DNA of 64,000 nt from assembly GCA_963781285.1 (NCBI GenBank), contig CAWAFI010000005.1, positions 464,220 to 528,219 on the forward strand. The letters run 5' to 3'. A program made the translations under genes and the position numbers. Source of the stretch: CAIWHR01 sp963781285. GTDB lineage: Bacteria > Pseudomonadota > Gammaproteobacteria > Burkholderiales > Casimicrobiaceae. Shown here piece by piece: positions 37,555 through 46,712 of the stretch; positions within the stretch are counted from its first letter, which is position 1, and each line of letters opens with the position of its first letter. The notes below the pieces were generated by a model. It saw only the letters and a program-made list of their open reading frames with translations, was not told the DNA's origin and did no database searches.

Positions 37555-38064
37555 ATGACTCCGTTGCGGTTTCCCGTCGCCGTGATATTCCAGCGGACGC
37601 CGCTCGCAAATCGCTGGGCGAGCGAGCGCTGGGAACCGGACGCGGTAGAGCCGCAGCCGGACGCGACGTCGGGTCCGCGTGCGCCGGTCTGCATCGCCGA
37701 CGATGCCTCCGGCACGCGCTGGCGTTTCGGCGGTCATGCGGTCGAATTGCACCGCTCCGAGGGCGAGGGCTATCACCTCAATCTCACCGCGCCCGAGCCG
37801 AAGGTCTTCGTGATGTGGCGTACAACCGACGACGGCGGTGACCCGCCGGTGTTCCCCGTGATCGTCACCGTGAGCTACAACGAGGCGGCGCGGATGCTGG
37901 ACGGCGGCGAGCGCGTCGACGCGGTGCCGTTGCCGGCCGCCATTCGCGCCTGGATGGAACCGTTCGTGGCCGAGCACTACAAGCCCGAGCCGAAGCAGAA
38001 AGTGCGCCGCAACGATCCGCTCGCCGAGGGCGCATTCCGGCGCGAGCGCGGGACGCGCGGCTGA
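37555..38064 (+). CDS. DUF3305 domain protein of the formate dehydrogenase operon
   Basis: The 169-residue product begins MTPLRFPVAVIFQRTPLANR, the usual start of the DUF3305 family, which is typically found in formate dehydrogenase operons. Further conserved stretches are GEGYHLNLTAPEPKVFVMWR and PVIVTVSYNEAARMLDGGE. An upstream ATG at 37498 is in frame, but lies only 7 bp from the palindromic repeat and adds unconserved residues. It is soluble and cytoplasmic. Its molecular role is unknown; position suggests assembly or maturation of formate dehydrogenase. It is followed by the DUF3306 gene 23 bp later. Confidence 0.85.
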   Translation: MTPLRFPVAVIFQRTPLANRWASERWEPDAVEPQPDATSGPRAPVCIADDASGTRWRFGGHAVELHRSEGEGYHLNLTAPEPKVFVMWRTTDDGGDPPVFPVIVTVSYNEAARMLDGGERVDAVPLPAAIRAWMEPFVAEHYKPEPKQKVRRNDPLAEGAFRRERGTRG

Positions 38065-38087
38065 AGCGCGATCTGCCATCGAGTGCG

Positions 38088-38816
38088 ATGACCGCCGACG
38101 CCAAGAAGCCCGAAAGCTTTTCGCTGAAGCGCTGGTCGCGGGTGAAGCTCGAGGCCGCGCGGGCGCCACACGCGCCGGTCGCTGCGGACGCAGCACACGC
38201 CGCCGCCGTCGCGCCGGCGACCGCAACCGTCGTTCCCGCGAACGCGGGAACCCAGGGTCTTTCGACGAACGTCACTGGATCCCCGCCTGCGCTGGGAAGG
38301 GAGTCGGTGCCGGAAGCCACCGTAAACACCAAATCGCCGACCGCGACGCCAGGCGCCGCCCTGCCGCCGATCGATTCGCTGACCATCGACTCCGATTTCA
38401 CCGCGTTCCTGCAGCCGAAGGTCGAGGAGTCGGTCAAGCGGCAGGCGCTCAAGAAACTGTTCGGTGACCCGCGGTTCAACGTGATGGACGGGCTCGACGT
38501 CTACATCGACGATTACTCGAAGCCCGACCCGCTGGCGCCGGAAGTCGCGCGCCAATTGGCGCAGGCGCGCTATATCCTCGACCCGCCGCGCACGCGCATC
38601 AACGATCAGGGATTTCTCGAGGACGTGCCGCCGGAAGAGGTCGTCGCGCAACCGCCTGCAGAAGCGTCGGAAGCGCTGTCCGAAGCGCGGCCCTTGGCGC
38701 CACCGGCGGACGGCGTTGTCGCCGCGGCGCCTGTGCCTGAAGCGCTGCCGGAGCCCGAGGCGCCGGCAGCGAACGTGCCCGCGGATGCCGGCCCTTCCGA
38801 GCCGGCATCGCGATGA
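38088..38816 (+). CDS. DUF3306 domain protein with repeat-derived insert
   Basis: This 242-residue protein belongs to the DUF3306 family, which accompanies DUF3305 next to formate dehydrogenases. The N-terminal FSLKRWSRVKLEAAR and the central IDSDFTAFLQPKVEESVKRQALKKLF with FNVMDGLDVYIDDYSKPD are the family core. Between them an unusual stretch (about residues 48-76, VVPANAGTQGLS and GSPPALGRES) reads as the translation of a dispersed palindromic repeat. The C-terminal 60 residues are Pro/Ala/Glu-rich and probably disordered. The stop overlaps the next start as ATGA. Confidence 0.85.
   Translation: MTADAKKPESFSLKRWSRVKLEAARAPHAPVAADAAHAAAVAPATATVVPANAGTQGLSTNVTGSPPALGRESVPEATVNTKSPTATPGAALPPIDSLTIDSDFTAFLQPKVEESVKRQALKKLFGDPRFNVMDGLDVYIDDYSKPDPLAPEVARQLAQARYILDPPRTRINDQGFLEDVPPEEVVAQPPAEASEALSEARPLAPPADGVVAAAPVPEALPEPEAPAANVPADAGPSEPASR
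38230..38304. repeat. REP-like palindrome inside the DUF3306 gene
   Basis: TTCCCGCGAACGCGGGAA (38233-38250) is a perfect 18-bp palindrome of the kind found in proteobacterial REP elements. It is followed by a second, imperfect GGATCCCCGCC / GGGAAGG part. The two translated parts (VPANAGTQ and ITGSPP-like) are typical of such repeats read in frame. Confidence 0.65.
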
Positions 38817-40888
38817 CGATCGCCGACCGCAATCTTCACCTGTGCTCGTGCAACGGCACGATGCCGCTCGATGCGGCGGCGCTCGCACGCGCGCTCGAGC
38901 TCTCCGGCACGCCGGTCGTGCGGACGATGCTGTGCCAGAAGGAGCTGGCGGCGTTCGCCGGCCATGCCGAAGGCGATGTCGTCGTCGCCTGCACGCAGGA
39001 AGCGCGGCTCTTCGGCGATGTCGCCGAGGAGGGCGGCAAGACGCAGACGATCCGCTTCGTCAACATCCGCGAAACCGGCGGCTGGTCAGAACAGGCGAAG
39101 GCGGCCACGCCCAAGATCGCTGCGCTGCTCGCCCTCGCCGGATTGCCGGAGCCCGACCCGGTGCCACGGGTCGCGTATCGTTCCGAAGGCCGGCTGCTGA
39201 TCGTCGGCCCGGCCGACGCAACGCTGCACTGGGCGCAAGCACTGTCCGCGCATCTCGCGGTAACGGTGCTCATCACCGGCCGCGCATCGGGGATGGACCT
39301 GCCGGCCGAGCGTGCGTTCCCCGTTCATTCGGGCAAGATCACCGCGCTCGCCGGCTGGCTCGGCGCGTTCGATGTCGCGTGGGCGCAGGAAAATCCGATC
39401 GATCTCGATCTGTGCACGCGCTGCAACGCGTGCGTGCGCGCGTGTCCGGAGCACGCGATCGATTTCACCTACCAGATCGACATGGACCGCTGCCGCGCGC
39501 ACCGCAAGTGCGTCGCCGCGTGCGGTGCGACGGCGGCGATCGACTTCGAGCGCCGCGACGTGACGCGTTCCGAGACTTTCGACCTCGTGCTCGACTTGCA
39601 GCGCACGCCACAGCTGCGCATGCACCAGCCGCCGCAGGGCTATTTCGCGCCGGGCGCCGACGCACTCGCACAGGCGCAGGTAGTCGCCGAGCTGGCGACG
39701 ATGACCGGCGAGTTCGAGAAGCCCAAGTACTTCGCGTACAAGGCGTCGATCTGCGCGCACAGCCGGTCGCAGAAGCCGGGCTGCAATCAATGCATCGACG
39801 TCTGCTCGACCGTGGCGGTTGCCGCCGACGGCGATCACGTCAAAGTCGAGCCGCACCTGTGCATGGGCTGCGGCGCTTGCGCAACGGTCTGTCCGTCGGG
39901 CGCGATGACGTACGCGTACCCGGCGGTGCCGGAGCAGGGAGCACGGCTGCGCACGCTGCTCGCGACGTACGCTGCGGCCGGCGGGCGCGATGCGTGCATC
40001 CTGCTGCACGCCGAGGACGGACGCGCGGCGATCGCCAACCTCGCGCGGCGCGGTCGCGGGCTGCCCGCGCGCGTGATTCCGCTGGAAGTGCATCACGTCG
40101 CGTCGGTCGGGCTCGACGTCTGGCTCGGTGCGCTCGCGCACGGCGCATCGCAGGTCGCGGTGCTCGCGACCGGCAGCGAAGCCCCGCAGTACCGGGAAGC
40201 ACTCGCACGACAGATGCAAATCGCCGACACGATCGCGCAGGCCCTGGGCTACCAGGGCGACCATTTCCGCGTGTTCGACGGTGCGGATCCGAAGGTGCTC
40301 GACGCCGGGCTATGGTCATGGCCCGCCGCGTTGACGGTACGCGTGCCGGCGACGTTTGCGCTGACCGCCGACAAGCGCACGACCGCGGCGTTCGCGATCG
40401 AGCACCTGGTGCGCCATGCGCCGGTGCCGCAACGCGAGATCATGTTGCCGGCGGGCTCGCCGTACGGTGCCATCACGGTCAATCGCGACACGTGCACGAT
40501 GTGCCTCGCCTGCGTCGGGTCGTGCCCGGTGGGCGCCATTCAGGACAACCCGGAGGCGCCGCAGCTGCGCTTCATCGAGTCGAAATGCGTGCAGTGCGGG
40601 CTGTGCGCGGCGACCTGCCCGGAGAACGCCATTGCGCTCACCCCGCGGCTCGACCTCACCCCGGAAGCGAAGAGTCCGCGTGTACTGAACGAAGCGGTGG
40701 TCTACAAGTGCATCGTCTGCGGCAAGCCGCTCGGCACCGAGAAGATGGTCGCCAACATGCTCGCGAAGCTGGCCGGCCACTCGATGTTCGCGGCACCCGG
40801 CGCGCTCGACCGGCTCAAGATGTGCGCCGATTGCCGCGTCATCGATCTGATGAAGAACGAGCGCGGCGTCGACATCCGTGATGTCTGA
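38813..40888 (+). CDS. Polyferredoxin (multiple 4Fe-4S) of the formate dehydrogenase operon
   Basis: This 691-residue cytoplasmic protein binds several 4Fe-4S clusters. Cluster motifs include CTRCNACVRACP (about 201-212), a second variant CRAHRKCVAACG, CNQCIDVC, CMGCGACATVCP (about 350), CTMCLACVGSCP (about 562) and CVQCGLCAATCP (about 600). A final CIVC/CADC set may hold zinc. The region before the first cluster and the middle (about 370-540) are non-cluster domains. Such proteins are encoded with betaproteobacterial formate dehydrogenases and may pass electrons to or from the enzyme or its assembly factors. It overlaps the genes on both sides by 4 and 8 bp. Confidence 0.88.
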   Translation: MTIADRNLHLCSCNGTMPLDAAALARALELSGTPVVRTMLCQKELAAFAGHAEGDVVVACTQEARLFGDVAEEGGKTQTIRFVNIRETGGWSEQAKAATPKIAALLALAGLPEPDPVPRVAYRSEGRLLIVGPADATLHWAQALSAHLAVTVLITGRASGMDLPAERAFPVHSGKITALAGWLGAFDVAWAQENPIDLDLCTRCNACVRACPEHAIDFTYQIDMDRCRAHRKCVAACGATAAIDFERRDVTRSETFDLVLDLQRTPQLRMHQPPQGYFAPGADALAQAQVVAELATMTGEFEKPKYFAYKASICAHSRSQKPGCNQCIDVCSTVAVAADGDHVKVEPHLCMGCGACATVCPSGAMTYAYPAVPEQGARLRTLLATYAAAGGRDACILLHAEDGRAAIANLARRGRGLPARVIPLEVHHVASVGLDVWLGALAHGASQVAVLATGSEAPQYREALARQMQIADTIAQALGYQGDHFRVFDGADPKVLDAGLWSWPAALTVRVPATFALTADKRTTAAFAIEHLVRHAPVPQREIMLPAGSPYGAITVNRDTCTMCLACVGSCPVGAIQDNPEAPQLRFIESKCVQCGLCAATCPENAIALTPRLDLTPEAKSPRVLNEAVVYKCIVCGKPLGTEKMVANMLAKLAGHSMFAAPGALDRLKMCADCRVIDLMKNERGVDIRDV

Positions 40889-41522
40889 GGCGCCCGTCAC
40901 GCTGCACCACCGCCTCGAGCCCGAGGACGAGGCGCGGGCGGATTTCTATGCACTTCTGGCGCGGTTATTCGCCGACGCCCCCGACGCTTCGCTGCTTGCG
41001 GCGATTGCCGCCGCGCCCCCGCTCGCGCCGGCCGCCCATGCGGGCGACCCTGGCGATCCGGAACGCCTCGCCGCAGCGTGGGACGCGTTGCGCTCGGCGA
41101 GCGCTGCGATGGACGCCGAGGCCGCCCGCGACGAGTACCAGGCGTTGTTCGTCGGTGTCGGCAGAAGCGAGGTCAGTCTCTACGCGTCACACTATCTCGC
41201 TCCGGAGTCGGGTCGGCCGCTCTCCGAAATTCGCGCGACGTTGGCGCGTTTGGGGCTTGCCCGCCGGCCCGGCAGCAGCGAATTCGAGGATCATCTCGCG
41301 CCTTTGCTCGAGACGATGCGGATGCTCGTGGCCGGCGGCGACGGACGAGCCCCCGCGTCGATCGCCGAGCAGCGTGCCTTCTTCGAACGCCACCTAGCAA
41401 CATGGGTATTCGAATGTTGCACCGCAATACATCGTTGCGCTATTGCTAATTACTACCGCCGCGTAGCAGAATTCATCAGTTTGTACTTGGCGCTCGAACG
41501 TGACTCGTTCGCCATCGAATAA
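40881..41522 (+). CDS. TorD/DmsD-family chaperone
   Basis: This 213-residue helical protein is a redox-enzyme maturation chaperone. Family signs are the N-terminal ARADFYALLARLFADAP, the central RDEYQALFVGVGRSEVSLYASHYL, and LRMLVAGG-like ETMRMLVAGGD before a C-terminal helix. It probably binds the twin-arginine leader of the formate dehydrogenase alpha subunit encoded downstream and holds it for cofactor insertion. The ATG at 40881 is inside the end of the polyferredoxin gene (8-bp overlap). Confidence 0.88.
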   Translation: MSEAPVTLHHRLEPEDEARADFYALLARLFADAPDASLLAAIAAAPPLAPAAHAGDPGDPERLAAAWDALRSASAAMDAEAARDEYQALFVGVGRSEVSLYASHYLAPESGRPLSEIRATLARLGLARRPGSSEFEDHLAPLLETMRMLVAGGDGRAPASIAEQRAFFERHLATWVFECCTAIHRCAIANYYRRVAEFISLYLALERDSFAIE

Positions 41523-41557
41523 ATCACTATGTCACGACGTCGTTACTGGAGGTCCGT

Positions 41558-41797
41558 ATGCGCGATCGCACCTCGCACGGGCGTACGTTCTCGCCGCCCA
41601 CGCTCCCCGCTTCGCCCGCCGCCGACATCAAACGCCGCCGCTTCCTGCTGACACTCGGCGCGAGCGGTGCGGTCGCCGCTGCGGCGATTCCCGTGGCCGC
41701 AACGGCGCAGACGGCGACGGCTGAACCGGCCGCCCAGGACGACGGCTATCGCGAATCCGTGCATGTTCGCGATTACTACCGTACAGCCAGGCTCTAG
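41558..41797 (+). CDS. Small Tat-signal protein of the formate dehydrogenase operon
   Basis: This 79-residue protein has a twin-arginine leader (IKRRRFLLTLGASGAVAAAA) beginning about residue 24, then a short hydrophilic tail ending VRDYYRTARL. It matches the 'formate dehydrogenase region TAT target' family, which lies just before the catalytic subunit gene in many proteobacteria. The function is unknown; a role in Tat-dependent export or assembly of the alpha subunit is likely. It lies 14 bp upstream of the alpha subunit gene. Confidence 0.85.
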   Translation: MRDRTSHGRTFSPPTLPASPAADIKRRRFLLTLGASGAVAAAAIPVAATAQTATAEPAAQDDGYRESVHVRDYYRTARL

Positions 41798-41811
41798 GAG
41801 GAGGAAGGATC

Positions 41812-44724
41812 ATGCTGCTGACAAAGAAAAGTGACAGCGTTGCTGCAGCCGGTCCGCGTCTTCGCCGCCTGACGGGGGCACCGCCCTCGACAATGGACCG
41901 GCGGACGTTTCTGAAGCGCTCCGGCCTGGCCGCCGGGGCCGGTGCTTTCGCCAGTCAGCTTCCCTACGGCGCGATCGGCAAGGCCGATGCCGCGGCGGAA
42001 AGCGCGGCGACCAAGACCGAAGTCAAGCGCACCGTCTGCACGCACTGCTCGGTCGGTTGCGCGGTCGACGCCACGGTCGAGAATGGCGTGTGGACGCGGC
42101 AGGAACCGGTATTCGACTCGCCGCTGAATCTCGGTGCGCATTGCGCCAAGGGCGCGTCGGTCCGCGAGCACGGGATGCACGAGCACTCGATGCGGGTGAA
42201 GTCGCCGATGAAGCTCGTCAACGGCAAGTACCAGAAGATGAGCTGGGAAGCCGCGATCAACGAGATCGGCGACAAGATGCTCGCGCTGCGCAACGAATCC
42301 GGGCCGGATGCCGTGTTCTGGGTCGGCAGCTCGAAACACAGCAACGAGCAGGCGTACCTGCTGCGCAAGTTCGTCTCGTTCTGGGGCACGAACAACTGCG
42401 ACCACCAGGCGCGGATCTGCCACTCGACGACGGTTGCCGGCGTAGCCAACACCTGGGGCTACGGCGCGATGACCAACTCGTACAACGACATGCAGAACAC
42501 CAAGTGCGCGATGTACATCGGCAGCAACGCGGCTGAGGCGCACCCGGTGTCGATGCTGCACATGCTGCACGCGAAGGAAACCGGCGCCAAGATGATCGTC
42601 GTCGACCCGCGCTTCACGCGCACCGCGGCGAAAGCGGACGAATACGTGCGCCTGCGCTCGGGCAGCGACATCCCGTTCGTGTTCGGGCTGTGCTACCACA
42701 TCTTCAAGAACGGCTGGGAGGACAAGCAGTACCTGCACGACCGCGTCTACGGCATGGAGAAGGTCAAGGAAGACATCATGGCGAAGTGGACGCCGGACAA
42801 GGTCGAGGAGGCCTGCGGCGTGCCCGAGGCACAGGTCGCGAAAGTCGCCGAGATGCTGGCGAAGAACAAGCCCTCGACGATCGTCTGGTGCATGGGGCAG
42901 ACGCAGCATACGACGGGCAACGCGGTCGTCCGCGCGTCGTGCATCCTGCAATTGACGCTCGGCAACGTCGGCGTCTCGGGCGGCGGCACCAACATCTTCC
43001 GCGGCCACGACAACGTGCAGGGCGCGACCGACGTCGGTCCGAATCCCGACTCGCTGCCGGGCTACTACGGCTTGGCTGCCGGCTCCTGGAAGCACTGGGC
43101 CGCGGTGTGGGGCGTGGATTACGAGTGGATCAAGAAGCAGTACGCCGAAGGCATGATGGAAAAGCCCGGCATGACGGTATCGCGTTGGATCGACGGCGTG
43201 CTGGAAAAGAACGACATGATCGACCAGGGACCGAACCTCCGCGCGCTGGTGTACTGGGGCCATGCGCCGAACAGCCAGACGCGCGGCAAGGAGATGGTCG
43301 AGGCGATGAAAAAGCTCGACCTGCTGGTGGTCATCGACCCGTATCCGTCGGCGACCGCGGCGATGGCGGCGATGGTGCGCAAGGACGGCGTCTACCTGCT
43401 GCCCGCGTGCACGCAGTTCGAGACCTCGGGATCGGCCACGGCGTCGAACCGGTCGATCCAGTGGCGCGAGCGGGTCATCACCCCGCTGTTCGAGTCGCAG
43501 ACCGATCACGCGATCATGTACGCGTTCGCCAAGAAGTTCGGCTGGGACAAGGAGTTCGTGAAGAACTACAAGATCGTGAAGCCCGATGCGAACAAGATGG
43601 ACGAGCCGGAGCTCGAGTCGATCCTGCGCGAGATCAACAATGGCACCTGGACGATCGGCTATTCCGGCCAATCGCCGGAGCGGCTGAAGCTCCACATGAA
43701 GAACATGGCGACGTTCGACGTGCGCACGCTGCGGGCGAACGGCGGACCCTGCGACGGCGATTACTTCGGCTTGCCCTGGCCGTGCTATGGCACACCGGCG
43801 CTGAAGCACCCGGGCTCGCCGAACCTCTACAGCACGTCGGTACCGATGATGGACGGCGGCGGCTGCTTCCGCGCCAATTTCGGCGTCGAGCGCGACGGCG
43901 TCAATCTCCTCGCCGAGGACGGCTCGTACCCGAAAGGCGGTGACCTCACGACCGGCTATCCGGAGCTCGACCACGTGCTGTTGAAGAAGCTCGGCTGGTG
44001 GGACGAGCTCACCGAAGACGAGAAGAAGGCCGCCGAGGGCAAGAACTGGAAGACCGACCGATCGGGCGGAATGATCCGCGTGTTCATGAAGAACCACGGC
44101 AATCATCCGTTCGGCAATGCGAAGGCGCGGGCCGTCGTCTGGAATTTCCCCGACGCGATTCCGCAGCATCGCGAGCCGCTGTACTCGAACCGTCCGGATC
44201 TCGTCGCCAAGTACCCGACGCACGACGACAAGAAGGCGTTCTGGCGGCTGCCGACGCTGTACAAGACCGTCCAGCAGGACAATCTCGCGAAGGACGTGGC
44301 GAAGAACTTCCCGCTGGTCCTCACCAGCGGTCGCCTTGTCGAATACGAGGGAGGCGGCGAGGAGACGCGCAGCAACCCGTGGCTGGCCGAGCTGCAGCAG
44401 GAGAACTTCATCGAGATCAACCCGAAGGACGCCAACGATCGCGGCGTGAAGGACGGCGAATACGTCTGGGTCAAGTCGCCGACCGGCGCGCAGATCAAGG
44501 TGAAGGCGATGGTCACCGACCGGGTCGGTCCGGGAACGACCTTCATCCCGTTCCACTTCTCGGGATGGTGGATGGGCAAGGACATGCTCGAGTACTACCC
44601 CGAGGGTGCGCACCCGATCGTCCGCGCCGAGGCCGTCAACACCGCAACGACGTACGGCTACGACTCGGTGACGATGATGCAGGAAACCAAGACGACGCTC
44701 TGTCAGGTCGCCAAGTCCGCCTGA
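41812..44724 (+). CDS. Formate dehydrogenase catalytic (alpha) subunit, molybdenum, Cys form
   Basis: This 970-residue enzyme oxidises formate to CO2. The Tat leader DRRTFLKRSGLAAGAG lies at 29-44. A 4Fe-4S site uses Cys76, Cys79, Cys83 and Cys111. The active-site loop CDHQARICHSTTVAGV carries Cys203 where selenoenzymes have Sec, so this is the Cys-Mo form and needs no SECIS element. The conserved molybdopterin-binding C-terminal domain (LVLTSGRLVEYEGGGEETRSNPW, then PKDANDRGVKDGEYV) is complete. A strong AGGAGGAAGG site precedes ATG 41812. The enzyme would be exported by Tat and anchored by the cytochrome b encoded three genes later. Confidence 0.95.
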   Translation: MLLTKKSDSVAAAGPRLRRLTGAPPSTMDRRTFLKRSGLAAGAGAFASQLPYGAIGKADAAAESAATKTEVKRTVCTHCSVGCAVDATVENGVWTRQEPVFDSPLNLGAHCAKGASVREHGMHEHSMRVKSPMKLVNGKYQKMSWEAAINEIGDKMLALRNESGPDAVFWVGSSKHSNEQAYLLRKFVSFWGTNNCDHQARICHSTTVAGVANTWGYGAMTNSYNDMQNTKCAMYIGSNAAEAHPVSMLHMLHAKETGAKMIVVDPRFTRTAAKADEYVRLRSGSDIPFVFGLCYHIFKNGWEDKQYLHDRVYGMEKVKEDIMAKWTPDKVEEACGVPEAQVAKVAEMLAKNKPSTIVWCMGQTQHTTGNAVVRASCILQLTLGNVGVSGGGTNIFRGHDNVQGATDVGPNPDSLPGYYGLAAGSWKHWAAVWGVDYEWIKKQYAEGMMEKPGMTVSRWIDGVLEKNDMIDQGPNLRALVYWGHAPNSQTRGKEMVEAMKKLDLLVVIDPYPSATAAMAAMVRKDGVYLLPACTQFETSGSATASNRSIQWRERVITPLFESQTDHAIMYAFAKKFGWDKEFVKNYKIVKPDANKMDEPELESILREINNGTWTIGYSGQSPERLKLHMKNMATFDVRTLRANGGPCDGDYFGLPWPCYGTPALKHPGSPNLYSTSVPMMDGGGCFRANFGVERDGVNLLAEDGSYPKGGDLTTGYPELDHVLLKKLGWWDELTEDEKKAAEGKNWKTDRSGGMIRVFMKNHGNHPFGNAKARAVVWNFPDAIPQHREPLYSNRPDLVAKYPTHDDKKAFWRLPTLYKTVQQDNLAKDVAKNFPLVLTSGRLVEYEGGGEETRSNPWLAELQQENFIEINPKDANDRGVKDGEYVWVKSPTGAQIKVKAMVTDRVGPGTTFIPFHFSGWWMGKDMLEYYPEGAHPIVRAEAVNTATTYGYDSVTMMQETKTTLCQVAKSA

Positions 44725-44752
44725 TGCGCCCGGTAACGGAGAGGAGGCAACC

Positions 44753-45385
44753 ATGGCCCGAATGAAGTTTCTCTGCGATGCCGAGCGCTGCATCGAGTGC
44801 AACGGCTGCGTCACCGCCTGCAAGCAGGAAAACGAAGTCCCGTGGGGCGTGAACCGGCGCCGCGTGGTGACGATCAACGACGGCGTGCCGGGTGAGCGCT
44901 CGGTCTCCGTCGCGTGCATGCACTGCTCGGACGCGCCGTGCATGGCGGTCTGTCCGGTCGACTGCTTCTACCGGACCGACGATGGCGTGGTCCTGCACGA
45001 CAAGGACCTGTGCATCGGCTGCGGCTACTGCTTCTACGCCTGTCCGTTCGGCGCGCCGCAGTTCCCTCAGGCCGGCGCGTTCGGCGTGCGCGGCAAGATG
45101 GACAAGTGCACGTTCTGCGCCGGCGGCCCGGAGCCCAACGGCTCCGAAGCCGAGTTCAAGAAATACGGCCGCAACCGCCTCGCCGAAGGCAAGCTGCCGG
45201 TATGCGCCGAGATGTGCTCGACCAAGGCGCTGATCGGCGGCGACGGCGACGTGCTGGCGGAAATCTATCGCCAGCGGGTCACGATGCGCGGCAAGGGCAG
45301 CGAAGTCTGGGGCTGGGCGACTGCCTACGGGCGGCCCGAAGGACAGAAACCGCCGGCGGCACCGGCAGCGGGAGGGAAATCGTGA
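44753..45385 (+). CDS. Formate dehydrogenase iron-sulfur (beta) subunit
   Basis: This 210-residue four-cluster ferredoxin relays electrons from the alpha subunit to the cytochrome b. Cysteine groups are CIECNGCVTACKQENE (13-28), CMHCSDAPCMAVCP (55-68), CIGCGYCFYACPFGAPQ (87-103) and the final set KCTFCAGG with LPVCAEMC. It lacks a C-terminal membrane anchor. The stop overlaps the next start as GTGA. Spacing to the alpha gene is 28 bp with a GAGAGGAGG ribosome-binding site. Confidence 0.95.
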   Translation: MARMKFLCDAERCIECNGCVTACKQENEVPWGVNRRRVVTINDGVPGERSVSVACMHCSDAPCMAVCPVDCFYRTDDGVVLHDKDLCIGCGYCFYACPFGAPQFPQAGAFGVRGKMDKCTFCAGGPEPNGSEAEFKKYGRNRLAEGKLPVCAEMCSTKALIGGDGDVLAEIYRQRVTMRGKGSEVWGWATAYGRPEGQKPPAAPAAGGKS

Positions 45386-45606
45386 TCAGGCGCACGTTCC
45401 TCGCGCTTGCGGGTACCGCCGCGGCGATAGGCATCGCCGGCTGTGGCGAGCGCCCGCAAGTGATCGAGTACAAGCAGGGCAACTACCAGGGCAAGCCGGA
45501 TGAGAAGGCATGGACCGGAAAGCCCTGGAACGGGAACCAGAAGGAATGGGAACTCGCGCTGGCGACGCGAAACCAGAACCAGAACGAGTACAAGCGGACC
45601 CGTTGA
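45382..45606 (+). CDS. Small lipoprotein of the formate dehydrogenase operon
   Basis: This 74-residue product starts with GTG inside the end of the beta-subunit gene. The signal MIRRTFLALAGTAAAIGIAG ends in a lipobox with Cys21. The mature part is short, hydrophilic and Gln/Asn/Trp-rich (KAWTGKPWNGNQKEWELA). The paired Arg at positions 3-4 could even be read as a Tat-like leader. No family is recognised. Conserved position between the beta and gamma subunits suggests a role in the membrane complex. Confidence 0.75.
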   Translation: MIRRTFLALAGTAAAIGIAGCGERPQVIEYKQGNYQGKPDEKAWTGKPWNGNQKEWELALATRNQNQNEYKRTR

Positions 45607-45625
45607 CGGTCGCAAAGGGGGCACG

Positions 45626-46696
45626 GTGACGACGACGATCTTGCGGGCGGCCGGCGCGCTCGCGGCCGGTATTTGTTTCGCCGCCGGCGTGGCATTGGCG
45701 CAGTCGCCGGCCGTCAGCCAGAAGGAAGCGGCGCAGGCGGCGGCGGAGCAGCAGAGGCAGATCGCTCAGCCACTGAACAACGCGCCGGTGTGGAAGGAAA
45801 TCCGCTCGGGCGAGCCGCAGATCACGACGGTGCGGGGCCGCGAGACCAACGTCCTGATCCAGCCCCAGGGCCAGACCTGGCGCGCGGCGCGCGTACCGGT
45901 CGCGGCGATTGGCGGCGGGCTGTTTGCGGTCACGCTGCTCGGGCTTGCGTTGTTCTATATCCTGCGCGGCGAAATGACGGTCGTGGAAAAGTCCGGTGAA
46001 CGCCGCATCCAGCGCTTCGCCCCCGTCGACCGCTGGGCGCACTGGCTGCTCGCGATCACCTGGGTCATTCTGGCCATCACCGGACTCATCCTCTCGTTCG
46101 GCAAGTCCGTTCTGCTCCCGCTCATCGGCTACACGCTGTTCTCGTGGCTTGCCACGCTGGCGAAGAATCTGCACAACTTCATCGGCCCGATCCTGATTGT
46201 CGCGGTGCCGTTCATGTTCATCCGCTACGTCCGCCACAACGGCATCAGCGGCGAGGATCTCAAGTGGTTCGTGAACATCGTCGGTTACTTCAAGGGTCAC
46301 GAGTATCCGTCGGGCAAGTTCAACGCGGGCGAGAAGCTCGTGTTCTGGCTCGTGCTCGTCGTGTTTTCCACGATCCTCGTCGTCACCGGGCTGATCCTCG
46401 TCTTCCCGAACTTCGACCAGACCCGGCAGACGATGCAGATCACCAACATCATCCACATGATCGCCGCGTACCTCGCGATCGCGCTCGCGTGCGTGCACAC
46501 CTATCTTGGCACGGTCGGGATGTCCGGGGCGTACCGTGCGATGCGCGATGGCGACGTCAGCGAAAGCTGGGCCGCGCATCACCATCAACGCTGGTACGAG
46601 GAAGTGAAGGCCGGAAAGGCACCCGAGAAATTCGTGCAGCCGGGCGGCGTGCGCGCCGAGGCGCCCTCGCCGAAGCCGGCAATGCGGAACGCATAG
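45626..46696 (+). CDS. Formate dehydrogenase cytochrome b (gamma) subunit
   Basis: This 356-residue membrane subunit takes electrons from the Fe-S subunit to the quinone pool. After a signal-like segment and an extra-membrane region, at least four transmembrane helices are visible from residue 92. Haem-ligand His candidates are in VDRWAHWLLAITWV (His141 area), NLHNFIGPILIV and NIIHMIAAYLAIALACVHTYLG. The GTG at 45626 follows a GGGGG-containing ribosome-binding site. The extended N-terminal region (AQSPAVSQKEAAQAAAEQQ) is characteristic of the betaproteobacterial form. Confidence 0.92.
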   Translation: MTTTILRAAGALAAGICFAAGVALAQSPAVSQKEAAQAAAEQQRQIAQPLNNAPVWKEIRSGEPQITTVRGRETNVLIQPQGQTWRAARVPVAAIGGGLFAVTLLGLALFYILRGEMTVVEKSGERRIQRFAPVDRWAHWLLAITWVILAITGLILSFGKSVLLPLIGYTLFSWLATLAKNLHNFIGPILIVAVPFMFIRYVRHNGISGEDLKWFVNIVGYFKGHEYPSGKFNAGEKLVFWLVLVVFSTILVVTGLILVFPNFDQTRQTMQITNIIHMIAAYLAIALACVHTYLGTVGMSGAYRAMRDGDVSESWAAHHHQRWYEEVKAGKAPEKFVQPGGVRAEAPSPKPAMRNA

Positions 46697-46712
46697 GGGA
46701 GGGGAAACGAGC

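Noticed and set aside
42418..42420. Possible selenocysteine formate dehydrogenase
   Set aside because: The active-site codon is TGC (Cys203), not TGA, so no recoding is needed.
41794..44943. Very long open frame (over 1000 codons) antisense to the formate dehydrogenase alpha gene
   Set aside because: It is an artefact of high GC opposite a strongly conserved gene; composition is Arg/His/Asp-rich with no domain.
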